The translations under genes were made by a program, and so were the position numbers. Below, piece after piece: positions 21,447 to 32,964 of a stretch of DNA of 64,000 nucleotides. The notes below the pieces were generated by a model that was given only the letters and a program-made list of their open reading frames with translations, was not told the origin of the DNA and did not search any database. Positions within the stretch are counted from its first letter, which is position 1. Each line of letters begins with the position of its first letter. Origin of the DNA: Neoscytalidium dimidiatum (lineage: Eukaryota > Ascomycota > Dothideomycetes > Botryosphaeriales > Botryosphaeriaceae); contig CM074703.1 of the NCBI GenBank assembly GCA_037367355.1, forward strand, positions 3,100,001 to 3,164,000. The letters run 5' to 3'.

Positions 21447-22712
21447 ATGACTGTCAACGTCTTTGCTGTCCCCGGTAAGGAGCCTGCACTCTTCCTCTAT
21501 AATTTTTTTTTCTGACCCCAGGCAGCCTTCTTCATCGTCTTTCGAGAATGTCTCGAGACGGCCATCATAGTCTCGGTCCTGCTGGCCTTCTTGAAGCAAA
21601 CTCTCGGCGCCGAGGGCGACACGACGACCTATAAAAGGCTTTTAAAACAGGTAAACGAAACTTCTGCTTTTCCTTTGGGATTCTTTCAATTAACCAACAC
21701 CAGGTGTGGCTTGGAGTCGCGCTTGGATTATTTATCTGCCTCTGCGTCGGCGGTGGCATGATCGGTGCCTTTTACGGTTACGGCAAGGACCACTTTGCCA
21801 ACACTGAGTACATCTGGGAGGGCGTCTTTGGCATCATCGCCTCCCTCGTCATTTCCATCATGGGTGCTGCGCTTCTCCGCGTCAACAAGCTGCAAGACAA
21901 GTGGCGCGTCAAGCTTGCCCAAGCACTTGAAGCGAAGACCACTTCCGCGAGCTCTGAGACACGTGGACTTCGTTTCCGCCGCTGGGCTGAGAAGTACTCC
22001 ATGTTCCTTCTGCCTTTCATTACCGTTTTGCGCGAGGGCCTTGAGGCCGTCGTCTACATTGGCGGTGTCAGTTTAGGCTTGCCTGCTTCCTCTTTTCCTC
22101 TTGCTGTGGTTTGCGGCCTGGCTGCTGGAGTTGCCGTTGGTTATATTCTCTACCGGTTCGTGCAACATCTTTTCCATTACAAGGGTGACACATAAACTAA
22201 CGCAGAATAGTGGCGGAAATACAGCTCAGCTACAGCTGTTCCTCATTGTCTCAACTTGCTTCCTTTACCTGGTCGCTGCCGGGCTGCTCTCCAAGGCTGT
22301 GTGGTATTTTGAGAGCAACACCTGGAACAAGATCACCGGCGGAGATGCAGCTGAAACCGGCTCCGGCGCTGGTTCCTACGACATTAGACAGAGCGTTTGG
22401 CACGTCAACTGTTGTAACCCCGAGCTCAACGGTGGTGGCGGATGGGGTATCTTCAACGCCATCCTAGGCTGGCAAAACTCGGCGACTTACGGCTCTGTCA
22501 TCTCGTACAATTTGTACTGGATTTGTATCATCGTTGCCTTCGTCTGGATGCGTTTCAAAGAGCGTCGCGAGATCGCAGCCTCCCAGGCTGACGACACGAT
22601 TGCATCCAGTGTTCAGGCGTCCTTAGACAGGGCTGAGCCGACGATAGAGGCGGTAGGCAAGGAAGGCGAGAACGGTGTTCCCGCAGCTAAGGTGCAAGAG
22701 GTGCACGTCTGA
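21447..22712 (+). CDS. FTR1: High-affinity plasma membrane iron permease
   Basis: Four exons: 21447-21474, 21526-21650, 21704-22155 and 22211-22712, giving 368 residues. The acceptor at 21525 restores the family N-terminus [20 protein letters not shown]; the frame upstream of it does not. Two RExxE iron-binding motifs are present, RECLE at 16-20 in TM1 and REGLE in the middle helix. About seven membrane helices are visible, with ILYRGGNT and WQNSATYGS as family landmarks and a polar cytosolic tail. FTR1 imports Fe3+ made by FET3; the two proteins usually depend on each other to leave the ER. It is divergently transcribed from FET3 with a shared GATA motif, so iron repression is likely. Confidence 0.96.
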
Positions 22713-25339
22713 ACGAGACAACTCAACCGGCGTTTACGCAATCCGGGTTCCGTGACTAAAGGGCCAGTCGGTTGCGGAGTGAACTATTCAAGGGGGTTTC
22801 TAGCTATTGCGTTATACCTCCCATGAAATGTACTGTTGTATGCAATTCTGTGTGTCGCTATATGCTTGAACGATGATTTTCATCCCTATTCGTATGTGCA
22901 GACTAAATCCACGAGTCAGTGGTGGAATATTAGGCGACCTTACATCTAATCCACGGAACAAGCTTTCCTAACATCATAGGATATTAAGTAGCAAGCTCGG
23001 CAAGCGACAATGATATCACTATATTGCGATCATCAATTCCGCTCTCGAGCAAAGTGTTCTATATGAGAGCTTCTAGCACAACCTCTTTACTCCGTGCAAG
23101 CGTCTATATCCCGAGGTCCCAATAACTATGAATCAACTTGCTTAATACTCCATGTTACCAAACAAGAGTTTCATCACTGAACACAGTTAGATATCAGCTA
23201 TTGTGTTCAAGCTCCCATCACTGGTTCCTTGATTGCAGTCAAGATGAATTGTTGACATCGTCACACCATCATCAGCCATGCGTTCTGCGATGGAGTTCCT
23301 CTCAAAATGATTTGATTTCTCTCCCTTCATGACTAGGACATGTCTGTAACTTCAGTTTATCGTCTCTATCAAGGCAGCTTCCAGGGACGGTTGTCCGATG
23401 AGCTGGATGAGTACCACGGCACCCTGCTAGTCTCTACTGTGCCGGCCAGAGCTCCTTATTCTCTCAAGATATTTGCCTTCAGTGCTGCCGTGACATGCCT
23501 AGTGCAAACCTTTACTTGACTAGATGGTTTCAAGAACATTTTCTGCCGCTGTCATAGCAATGTCAACGTTCTGCCTCGGCACCTCTCAGTCCAGCCACTG
23601 GAGTCCCCAAGGCCCTCAGGGGCGATACCAGACCAAAAAGCCCAATCAAAGACTTATGTCCCATTCTAATTAACTAATGCCATGGGAGATCCTGACAAAC
23701 TCTTCGGGGTAGGGTCCGCAGAAAAAAAATTGCTAGCGGATCTCCAGCTAACTCGCCCCAAAAGACGGAAGTACTCATAACACCGTCATGATCAGATCAA
23801 ATCAGATCATCGAGATTAGCGCTCTCGGATTCAACTCCACGGATCTCGGTGGTTATCGGAGTTTATCACAGGCTCCGATTCCGTGGAAGTCGGCGCTTGT
23901 CGAAAGGAAAAGTTAGGTATCAAGGCGCTCGGTTTCAACAGGGCGAGCGCTCGTATTCGGACGCGATGCGTTCAGACGGCACACATAGCCTATAATTAAC
24001 CCATTCGTGCCTATGGCGGGATTTCTGTATCGATTCTGGTCAGATCAGCGTGAGCAAACCTGTCGAGTGATCCAGTCCTACAGAGCGACCATTCCGACGA
24101 TACATTGCAGAAGGTTGAGCTTGTGTACTGTAACGACATCAACCAGTGCATCAGAACAATCCAGGGCCATCACGGCGGTGTGGTGCTTTCCGCGAGGTGA
24201 TTGTGTATCGGCCTATTGCTTTTCGGCCGAGCTTGTGGTAGAAATTGCCGGATATGATCTCTTACGAGATATCGTCGAAGGATTCCTACCCCGCAGCCGC
24301 TGCTTGGCTTCGCATTCGACAGCTCCTTCTTCATATTTAAGCTCTAGCAAGCGATATACTGCTAATAGGAACTGAAAAATGTATTCAGATCCATCGAAGC
24401 GCCTCCTGTATCATTGATAGTCTAGACGGTTTCCCTATTTGCTGTGTCAAGACATTTGACATTCTTTCAAGAACTCGCAAGGAGAATTCGCAAGGCTCAA
24501 GGACCGGTTTAGCCTTGCATGTACGGCTCGGCTAAAGACGTGCAATAATCACGTTCTTGCGTTGCAGTGCCCAACTCCACAGAGAAGTAATGCATGAATT
24601 GTTCTCGGGCAAGGCTCGTCGGTCCCATCACTTACACCACGAAAGATCCCAATCCCTCGTGCAAGGCTATGGTGTAGTCAGGCTGACGATTCTTCTGCCT
24701 AAAATACACATGGAGGGCTCTCATTTTCCAGTTGCCTGCGTCCTGGGTGATCGCAGGTTCATCCTTGGCTCAGCCTTGTACGACCGAGATTTGAGAATCA
24801 ACCAACGAGAGAGTGGGGCGTAGCGACCGGATATATCGATGTGCATGCGCAGATAGTGCAGCTTGTCTCGTAGCATCTCCATTTCGCCGCTACTTGAGTA
24901 AGAATCCTGCTATTCCTTTTCCTTCTTCTCCACGACTGCGGACAGCTGGCTCACTGGATTGGGAGAGGTGAAAAGATGACCTGAAACGCCTCTACCTTGA
25001 GGAAAATAAGTTTGAAAGATATATCAGGTCGTACGAAAGAAACCCATGGATTCGTTGCCTCGTAAGTAGGGTCGTTCGCTGTTCCGCAACTCATGTCTAA
25101 AGCCGTTTCCAGGAAAAGTCAGTTTGAGCGTCGGTTCAAACAATGGTAATTCTACAAAACAGCATAGAACGGGACTGGATAGCTGTGACTCGAAAAGTGG
25201 AAGAGGCAAGATAAAGACGCAGAGGTGTACATGGGCGACCATCCCATCTCCGCAAATAAGCTGAAAAAGAAAAGCTCCCAATTCCCAGTTACGTGTCTTG
25301 ATAACATCATTTTCTCCCGTAAGGTCCTGAAATGTCCTT
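22713..25339. other. Long intergenic region, no supported gene
   Basis: About 2.6 kb between FTR1 and the ankyrin pseudogene. Only short frames without domains. A run of near-repeats of ATCAGATC lies at about 23785-23815. No RNA gene recognised. Confidence 0.5.
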
Positions 25340-28300
25340 TTGTGGCCTGTCCTGCTGAATAGTTGCCAGGAGAGGAGCCTCCAACACCGCCGAGGGTTGG
25401 GTTCCGAAAACCGGAAGGGCCTTCGACAAGCAGCGTATATGACACCTCTCACAGGCCTGGAGAAGTCATCACTCGAATTGACTGCGGAGAAATTTCGAGC
25501 ATTCTCCCGTTCTCCGACGCCAGAAGGCACGATATTGGAAATGGAAAGGCTCCGCGTGGGTACAATACACTGCAGTGGTTTGATTTCGGAACAAAGCTTG
25601 AACAAATGCGTGAGCTATCAGTAAAACTTCGAGTTTAGTACTTGCTAACATATGTTTAGTCCCCGTCCCATCTTTGGAAAAGTTGTTTGCGCGCCATTTC
25701 TCTGGATTAGCGCCAGCAAAAATGCTTAGGTCACGGAATGTAATCACACCATACGAGAAACAGTTGAGAGCATGCATGCCTCCATTTGCTAAGGCGCTAG
25801 CTCGCTGCAGGAATGCAACTGAGCTATCTCTACCAGTCAATACAATCTCGTTGCTCCATGGAAGTCGAGTCGCGGTATTCCTTATGTCGAATCAACTCGA
25901 AAACGAGGAATGTGGCAACCAGCGGGCCACATGGCTGCAAGACAGAAGGAATGCCCATGTTCTACGAGCACTTTTATCCCTGGGTGGATCGACCATTGGA
26001 ACTTTTGTGGAGGGGATATTAAATCATCTTGCTGAACACGATGATGGCATTACTGCTACCTTGGAAGTGATCCTACAGGCTGGCATAGCACCTCCACCTG
26101 TTGCACTTTACACGGCTGTTACACATGACGACATGGTCATATTAAAGTATTTACCTCAAGCTGCCCCAGGGAATATCAATCAATTTCGTCCTTGTGGTCC
26201 CATTCACTCCAGAATCGCCCCGCTTCAGACGGCCCTTCGGAAAGGAAATATCAAAGCGGTACAAATCCTCCTCGATTACGACGCCGATCCAAATTTCCGA
26301 TTTAATTTTAGAATCGACACGCTGCTGGAGATGTGATCGAGTACCAGAACTGGGGGAGAGTTGACTCGCGTTCTTCTCCGAGCCGTGGCCGTCGACAAGA
26401 ATTCCGCTATCTGCCAAGCAGCGGTGGATACTGATATTCACTCTGCTAGAGTACTAATCGATGCTGGAGCAGATTTAAATGCCCCCGTATTCCATGACAC
26501 AGTTTTGAATGCTACTGTTCGCGCTGCTGTGCGCCGGGGGTCGGTGGAAATGGTACATTTCCTGTTGGGGCCAAGGTGCTCATATCCACTGCAATCGAAA
26601 GAAATCGAAACCAAGCTCAGTTTCACCGCTGTATTCGGCAATCTGCTTCCCTGATGGCCCATGCCACGACAAACTTTAGCATGAATCAGCCGCCATCATA
26701 GTTGTCCGGATTCTTCTGGAGCACGGTGCTGATGTGAGCGAGGCATCCACATCACCTGTTTTATGGGGACCAGAGCCACGAGCTCTTCCACAGTGCGCGG
26801 TTGAAACAGGATCAAAATAATTGGTGCATCTTCTATTGAACGCTGGCGCGAAATCAAATGCTGGCTGGCATTGGAGTTCTCTACGATACCTCAGTAATGA
26901 GGGCTGCGATTCGAAGCAGCAATGAAAACATCTTAGCCCCACTTTTGGACTACGGAGGTAACGAAATCGACTTCACAGACACTGAAAAATCTTCAATAAA
27001 TCTAGTCGAAGCCTCCATTTCTGGCAACTTTTCCCTCCTCCGCGAGCTTTTAGACGCGGGCGCAGACATCGATCCCATCCTTCCTGACATCCCTCTAATA
27101 CTACGCCGTGGTTGGACTAATGCACCTGTCCTCCTATCTCCGGGACTACTCCCCTATACCATACATTTTGTCGAGGCGATCTTCAAATGATCGACTTCCT
27201 CCTTGACAGGGGTGCCAGTGTCAACGAATGTGCAGGGAACACAGTCCTTCAAGCCTCCGTGGCATCGAAAGACGTAACACCTGTCCGAGCTTGCATTAAC
27301 CTTGGGCCAGGTCCCTACGCCGATATTGGTCTATGATAGCCATCTAATCCAATGACGCGCTAATCACCGAGTCAGTAATCGGCGCGGTGATCCAGTTGAA
27401 GATAGCCGTTGGTGCCAAGCATGGCCAGAATTTTTGTCTCAAGATCCTCTCCAGTTCGCCTTGCTGGAGGCAGTTGACAATCATGCGATTCACTTGGTAC
27501 GCAACATGGTCGGCGCAGGAACAAGGCTTGGAAGAAGCATCAATTATCAGCAGTGGTCAAAGAAGGGCCTACTCTGGAGCCCAATCATTTACCGTATGCG
27601 CCCGGGATCCATGGATAAGCCGTTTCACTTCGGATGCACCCCTCTGATTGCAGTAGAAAATGGTGGTCTAGAGGTGGTGCAGTATCTTCTTCTACGAGGA
27701 GCGAGAATAAATGAACGAAGTAATGTTCGCGGATGCTGCTTAGGGGGGCATAGAGCACCGTTACAACAAGTAGTGTTATTAGGGAATGAGCGCCCGGTAA
27801 AGCTCCTTGAGAACTCTGCTAATGTCAGCAGTCGCGCTCGCGGGTGGCATGGCAGGACTGCGATCCAGAACGCACCAGATTCCGGAGATATCTCAATGAC
27901 TCGGCTTCTTCTGGAACATGAGGTGGATCCGAATGGCGCACCCGCAACTTTCGGTGGGGCAGCGGCTATACAGTTTGCCGCGATGCGAAGATTTTCCAAG
28001 ATCGCTCATATCCTTCTTGAACATGGTGCGGACCCAAATGCAGCTCGAGCTAAGTACCAAGGGCGGACAGCATTGGAAGGAGCTGCTGAATTGGGACGCC
28101 TCGACATGGTCCAGTTCTTTTTCAATTCTGGGGCTCTACTCGTGAATTCAGATCCTGGTCATTGCCGCAGAGTTTTCAGGAGGGCGTACAAAAATGGGCA
28201 TTGTGCGCCTGTGAAGCTTCTGGTTGACCACCTTGCAGTTTGGAATACACTTTCTGCAGAACCATTGGAGCCACCGGGCGAGGAAATATTGGAGGAATCT

Positions 28301-28342
28301 GATTCTGATTCAGCTTCTGATCTCGGGTCTGTCGTTTTATGA
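25340..28342 (+). pseudogene. Ankyrin-repeat protein, decayed
   Basis: About 3 kb of plus-strand sequence reads as an ankyrin-repeat protein but only by changing frame repeatedly. The N-terminal block (about 25363-25637, then 25670-26333 after a likely intron) runs into an in-frame TGA at 26334-26336, and the same frame then goes on with more repeats to another TGA near 26652. Further segments follow in other frames, with breaks near 26690, 26818, 26865, 27100-27190, 27335 and 27430. The last part, 27434-28342, is an intact 300-residue frame with four or five repeats (ILLEHGADPNAARAKYQGRT is typical) and an acidic tail. Ankyrin proteins mediate protein binding; in fungi large families sit in accessory DNA. 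Splicing cannot explain all breaks, so I call it a pseudogene. Confidence 0.8.
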
Positions 28343-28662
28343 GATAGTGATGACGAAGAGGAGGGATATAGCGGTGATGACGAGGACTGAAACTCTGTTT
28401 GGAGGGATGAATTCATGATGCTCAAAGGCTAAATGATAACAACAGGGCTTGTGGATTAGTATACTATTCATAGGGAAGAGCAAGCAAATCCACACCGGGC
28501 CTGTCAATGTAGATGCAATGTTGATCGTTGCACCTAAAATCTAAATGACGTGAGTATCTGCGTCTTTATAAAACTGCCACCATGGCAAATACAAAATATG
28601 GAAACAGAGGCAGTATAACCTACGAAGCAACAGCTTATGATACAGCACCCGTACCCTCCACC
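28343..28662. other. Spacer between accessory and core DNA
   Basis: About 320 bases past the ankyrin relic and before the 3' end of the prolyl-tRNA synthetase. No gene; presumed 3' untranslated DNA. Confidence 0.5.
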
Positions 28663-30502
28663 CTACAATCTCCCCAACAACTCCCCCACAAAGTCCCCAA
28701 CCTTCTCCACCACGACATCCTCCCTAACCCCCAACCTCCGACATTGCACCTCGCATTTCCGTCCCTCTTTCCACGCCTTCCCCAATACGACAATAACGTT
28801 ATACCCCACCAAATCCGCATCGCCCAACTTCCACCCCATCGCCACGTTCGGCCGGTCATCCAAAACTGCATCCACGCCTCCCGCCTCGAGCCCATCATAA
28901 ATCGCCTCCGCCTCGCCCTCTTTGACGTCCTTACCCGGCACAACCACCACCTCGAACGGAGCGACGACGCGCGGCCAAGCGAGGCCCTTGCTGTCGGCAA
29001 GCGCATCGGCGACAGCGGCGATCATGCGCGAGACGCCGATGCCGTGGCAGCCCATCTGCACGAGGGACGGCTTGTTGCCGGCGGAGGGCGACTGGACGGC
29101 GAGGCCGAGCGGCGCCGAGTAGCGGGTGCCGAGGTGGAAGGTGTGGCCGACCTCGACGGCGCGGTGGGAGGTGAGGATGCCGGTGGCGCAGGAGGGGCAG
29201 GGAGAGGAGTCGTGGAGGCGACGGAGGCTGCGGGCCTTGGAGGTTGGGGTCAGGTAGTGGAAGGTTGGTGGCGGGTGGTCGGGAATGGAGTTGCGTGCTT
29301 CGAAGGAGAGGGCGGAGCGGAAGGCATGGACGTTTTGGTCAGCGATGATGAGGCGAGTGGGAGGAAGTGGGGGATCCGTTTCTGAGGATGTGGATGGAGA
29401 GGCGGTTGGGCTCCAGAGGTCTTCCGCGTTCCGTTCAATGGAGGTGTCCAGGTCGGGAAATATTGCCTTCACGGCGTGCAGGTTGACAAGATCTGCAGGG
29501 TCCACAGAGTCCGGATTTAGCTCAGGATCAAGCATGATATGGGCCTCGACTAGTGTTCTTTTGTCTTTACTGATGCCTTTCCACACGCAAACGGGGCCGG
29601 GGTTGTCGAAGTGCCGATCTTCTGGCTGGGCCACCTCTTCGTTGGCAACGAAGTCGCAAGTTGTGCATGCGAATACCGTGTCCTCGCCCTTGGGAGAGAT
29701 GAAGTGGTATTCATGGCTGGTATCTCCTCCGATAGATCCGGAGTCGGCGTCTGCTACGAGGAAAGGCAGCTTGAGCTCGGCTAGGATATTAACATAGGCC
29801 TCTCGGACGTTCTTGTACGTCTCCAAAGCCTCGCTCTCCAGGTGATCGAAGGTGTACAGATCCTTCATAAGGAACTCTTTGGCACGAAGCAGGCCTTGTC
29901 TCGGGCGCAGTTCGTCGCGGTACTTTCTCGAAATCTGATAGAGGCGTAGAGGCAGTTCCTTGTAACTCTTCACGGTGTTACGGACGAGCTGAGTGATTTC
30001 TTCCTCGTGGGTGGGACCAAGTAACAGCCCGGAGTCATTTCTGTCTTTGATTCGGAGAAGTTCCTTGCCTTCGAGTCTGCCAGTGCGTTTCCACAGCTCT
30101 TCTGATGAGATAGATGATAGTGAGACTTTCGAGGCGCCAAGACTCCGCATATGCTTATCTATGAGGCGCTCAAACTTCTCTTGCACGCGTAGACCAAGTG
30201 GCAGGAGGTGAAAGATTCCGGAGTGGGCTTGGCGAATGAAACCACCGCGCACGAGTAAGGCATGGGTATCTTCTCCTTCAGCATCCTTGGGCGTAATGCC
30301 CCCAGTCGGGATCCAGAATTTTGTCAACCGGTTGCGGCCATCAGTCTGGAAGATATCAATAGAAGAAGGTAGAATGTGCAGAAGTCTACGAGCTTACGGA
30401 GAACGAACGGAGAACGGTCTGGTAGGAAGTCCATAGTTGAGATGAGCTTGACGAGACGAGAAGTCGCCGCCGAGATACGCGCTGAAAAGACTGCACGAAC
30501 AT
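28663..30502 (-). CDS. Mitochondrial prolyl-tRNA synthetase (bacterial-type)
   Basis: Two exons, 30502-30398 and 30345-28663, give 595 residues. The start at 30502 gives a clear mitochondrial presequence rich in Arg and Ser (MFVQSFQRVSRRRLLVSSSS); the long frame itself opens only at a TTG. Class II motifs are visible: the TXE-like GPTHEEEIT, motif 2 RDELRPRQGLLRAKEF and motif 3 GIGVSRMIAA, then a C-terminal anticodon-binding domain. The stretch between motifs 2 and 3 is shorter than the full bacterial editing insertion, as in mitochondrial forms. It charges mitochondrial tRNA-Pro. The fungal counterpart is yeast YER087W/AIM10. It is divergent from uL10m, another mitochondrial translation gene. 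Confidence 0.93.
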
Positions 30503-30860
30503 ATGGACGAAAGTGAATCACAGGCAAAAGTTGACAAAATGAAATGGGTATCATAGAACTCAAGTCTGGTACATGTTTCGATACCAACTGAGCGAGAAAT
30601 GAAAAACGGCGTGAAGGTGATTGGAGCGAAGGATGCAGAGCGCCGGATGCTCGTCAAGAGAATCACGCGCGTTGCCGAAGAATGGCCGAGTTTAGCGTCG
30701 ATCCAACAATTTGATGCTTCGGAAGTCCGCAAGCTCCTCCGCACCGCCCCAGTCTCCACGCCTCAACTTGACGGTCAGTACGATTGCAGCGAGTCCAATT
30801 GTCTCGGTGAACTCTCATCTGATGACTCCCTAGCTCGGAGGACAGCCCAGACCGCCCGCC
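30503..30860. promoter_or_regulatory. Divergent promoter, mt-ProRS and uL10m
   Basis: 358 bases between two start codons. A 90-codon ATG frame (30599-30871) begins inside it and overlaps the uL10m start in another frame. Confidence 0.6.
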
Positions 30861-31931
30861 ATGCCTCCTAGAATACGACTCCCCTCCACATCAACACCAT
30901 CATCACCCATCCGCGTCCGCACCTACAATCACGCCGCCCGCATCGCCCACCTCCAGCTGTGCCAATGCTCGCGCACCTACGCCAGCCTGGCCACGGCAAC
31001 GACACCCGCTCCTCCCATTGAGCAAACCACGCACGCCACAGCGCCCATCGCCCGGTATCCACCCACCCAGCCGCCCTCCTACAAGCCACCCGAGTTCCGC
31101 AAGTCGCAGCTCCTCCGCCAGTATGCGTCGCTGCTGCGCTCGACGCCCCTGACGCTGCTCTTCCAGCACAACAACCTGCGCGCCGCCGAATGGGCCGGCA
31201 TCCGCCGCGAGCTCACCAAGGCCCTGCGCAAGGTCGACGAAGAGCTCGCCGCCGCCGGCAGCCCCAGCGCAGGCCTGGCCGCCGGCATCAAGATCCACAC
31301 GGTGCAGACGGGCATATTCCGGGCGGCGCTGCGGGTCGTCGAGTTCTACGACCCGATCCTCGCCCGGGAACTGGCGGGGCAGCCGACCACGCCGCCCTCG
31401 TCCTCGCCCGCGACGCGGTCGAGCAAGCGGCTCGTGGCCGACGCGGCCGCCCACCGGCACACGCTGTCGGAGCGCGCGCACGCCGTGGCCGCGGACCGCC
31501 GCCGGAAGCACGAGCTGGAGGTCCTGCTGTCCGGCCCCGTCGCCGCCGTCACCTTCCCGGCCGTCGCGCCGCAGCACCTGCGCGCCGCCCTGTGCGTCCT
31601 CGCCCCCCAGAACCCGGACTTCCCCGCCCCCCGCCGCAAGGCCAACCCGGACTACCACGAGCCCGCCGTGCAGAACGGCGTGCAGAAGCTGATGCTGCTG
31701 GGCGCGCGCGTCGACGGCCGCGCGTTCGACCAGGACGGCGTGAGGTGGGTTGGTGGCATCGAGGGCGGCCTGGATGGCTTGCGCGCGCAGCTGGTGTACT
31801 TGCTGCAGAGCGCGGGCGCGTCGGTGACGACTGCCCTGGAGGGCGCGAGCAGGAGCTTGTATCTTACGGTTGAGAGCAGGCGGCTGGATATGGAAGAGAA
31901 GGAGAAGCCGAAGGAGGAGGGCGCGCAGTAG
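30861..31931 (+). CDS. Mitochondrial ribosomal protein uL10m (MrpL11 type)
   Basis: One exon of 356 residues. An Arg/Ser/Thr-rich N-terminus (residues 1-45) suits a mitochondrial presequence. The landmark block RKSQLLRQYASLLRSTPL with LLFQHNNLRAAEWAGIRREL is the family signature of the L10 stalk-base protein. The body is Ala-rich and ends in a charged tail. In the mitochondrial large subunit uL10m anchors the L7/L12 stalk that recruits translation GTPases. No intron. It shares a divergent promoter with mitochondrial prolyl-tRNA synthetase. GC content and Ala codons are higher than in its neighbours. Confidence 0.9.
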   Translation: MPPRIRLPSTSTPSSPIRVRTYNHAARIAHLQLCQCSRTYASLATATTPAPPIEQTTHATAPIARYPPTQPPSYKPPEFRKSQLLRQYASLLRSTPLTLLFQHNNLRAAEWAGIRRELTKALRKVDEELAAAGSPSAGLAAGIKIHTVQTGIFRAALRVVEFYDPILARELAGQPTTPPSSSPATRSSKRLVADAAAHRHTLSERAHAVAADRRRKHELEVLLSGPVAAVTFPAVAPQHLRAALCVLAPQNPDFPAPRRKANPDYHEPAVQNGVQKLMLLGARVDGRAFDQDGVRWVGGIEGGLDGLRAQLVYLLQSAGASVTTALEGASRSLYLTVESRRLDMEEKEKPKEEGAQ

Positions 31932-32146
31932 GTTGAGTTGGTTGTATGATAGGTCTGGGGACAACTGGGACGGAGAAGAATGTATATTGAGTTCATGGAG
32001 CACGGTTGGACATTTCGGGATAAGTGAGGGCATATGTGTGTGTATGTGCTCTTAGAAGAGGATTGGCCGTCTACTCTACATGGCTGAATACTTGACGTGG
32101 AAGTCTCAGGAATACATATAAACAAGAACAGCAATGTCATGCCGAG

Positions 32147-32964
32147 TCATAATTTGCTTCTTCCTGCATCCCCTAATTTCTCAACCTCGTCTTTCAGTAC
32201 TCGCCTCATCTCTTCTACCAGGCTGCTCGCCTCGTCGTCGTCTAGATCTTCCCGCTGACCTCGTCCAAACATTGCCCAGCTCTTGTTCTTCAGCTCTGGC
32301 ATTTTGGGGGGTCTTGGGATGATGTGGAAGTGGACATGGGGTACCACCTGTGCTGCTCTTGCTCCTGTGCGTAGCTATCAGTGGCTGGATTTGCTTGGTA
32401 GTGATGGTACATTCCCCGGAGCTTACTAGTAAGCAAATGGGTTGTAATTTTACTGACCATTATTCTGTACAATGTTGTAATCTGTGACACCAGTTACCCT
32501 TGCGACAGTCTTAGCCAAGAGTGGTAGCCAGAATCCTGCGGAGATCAGAGTTAGTATCGTCGTTTGACCACTCGCTATCTCAACGACATGATCAACTGTC
32601 CTAGGCGAGAGAGTGCCCGGAAGTAATGGTACGCAAATGACTCACCAATATCCCTCCCCTCCAACCCCTCCACGTCCTGCACCTTCCCCCGATGCTCTCT
32701 AGTCGTGACGAGCAAGTGGCCTCTCGTCATGGGCAAGATGTCCAAAAAGGCCAGAACCCTTGGCGCTGACAGTACGACGAACGCTGCCGGGTCGACACGC
32801 GCCGGATCCGCCGTGGCCGGCGTCGGTATGCAGCCCACCAGATCGCCTTCCGACGCTCCACCTCCTCTCGAAGACACGGCCATATGTGGTGGATATGCAG
32901 CTGAGATGCTACAGAAAGGGCATGACTGCGGATACCGCTCTGCTATTTCTTTCGGCTCGTCCAT
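32147..32964 (-). CDS. HIT-family nucleotide hydrolase/transferase
   Basis: Three exons, 32964-32646, 32535-32458 and 32364-32147, give 204 residues. The ATG at 32964 begins MDEPKEIAERYPQSCPFCSI; the frame reaches further upstream but only from a GTG. A CPFC pair near the N-terminus, the strand FVVLSAPRVLAFLDILP, and the catalytic triad HVHFHIIPR (H-x-H-x-H) place it in the HIT superfamily, nearer the HINT/Fhit nucleotide-binding type than the GalT type. These enzymes cleave nucleotide phosphoramidates or dinucleoside polyphosphates. The exact substrate class cannot be fixed. Its 3' end converges with uL10m 215 bases away. Confidence 0.88.

Noticed and set aside
30903..32033. 376-codon minus-strand frame
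   Set aside because: Antisense to uL10m, whose family motifs are clear on the plus strand.
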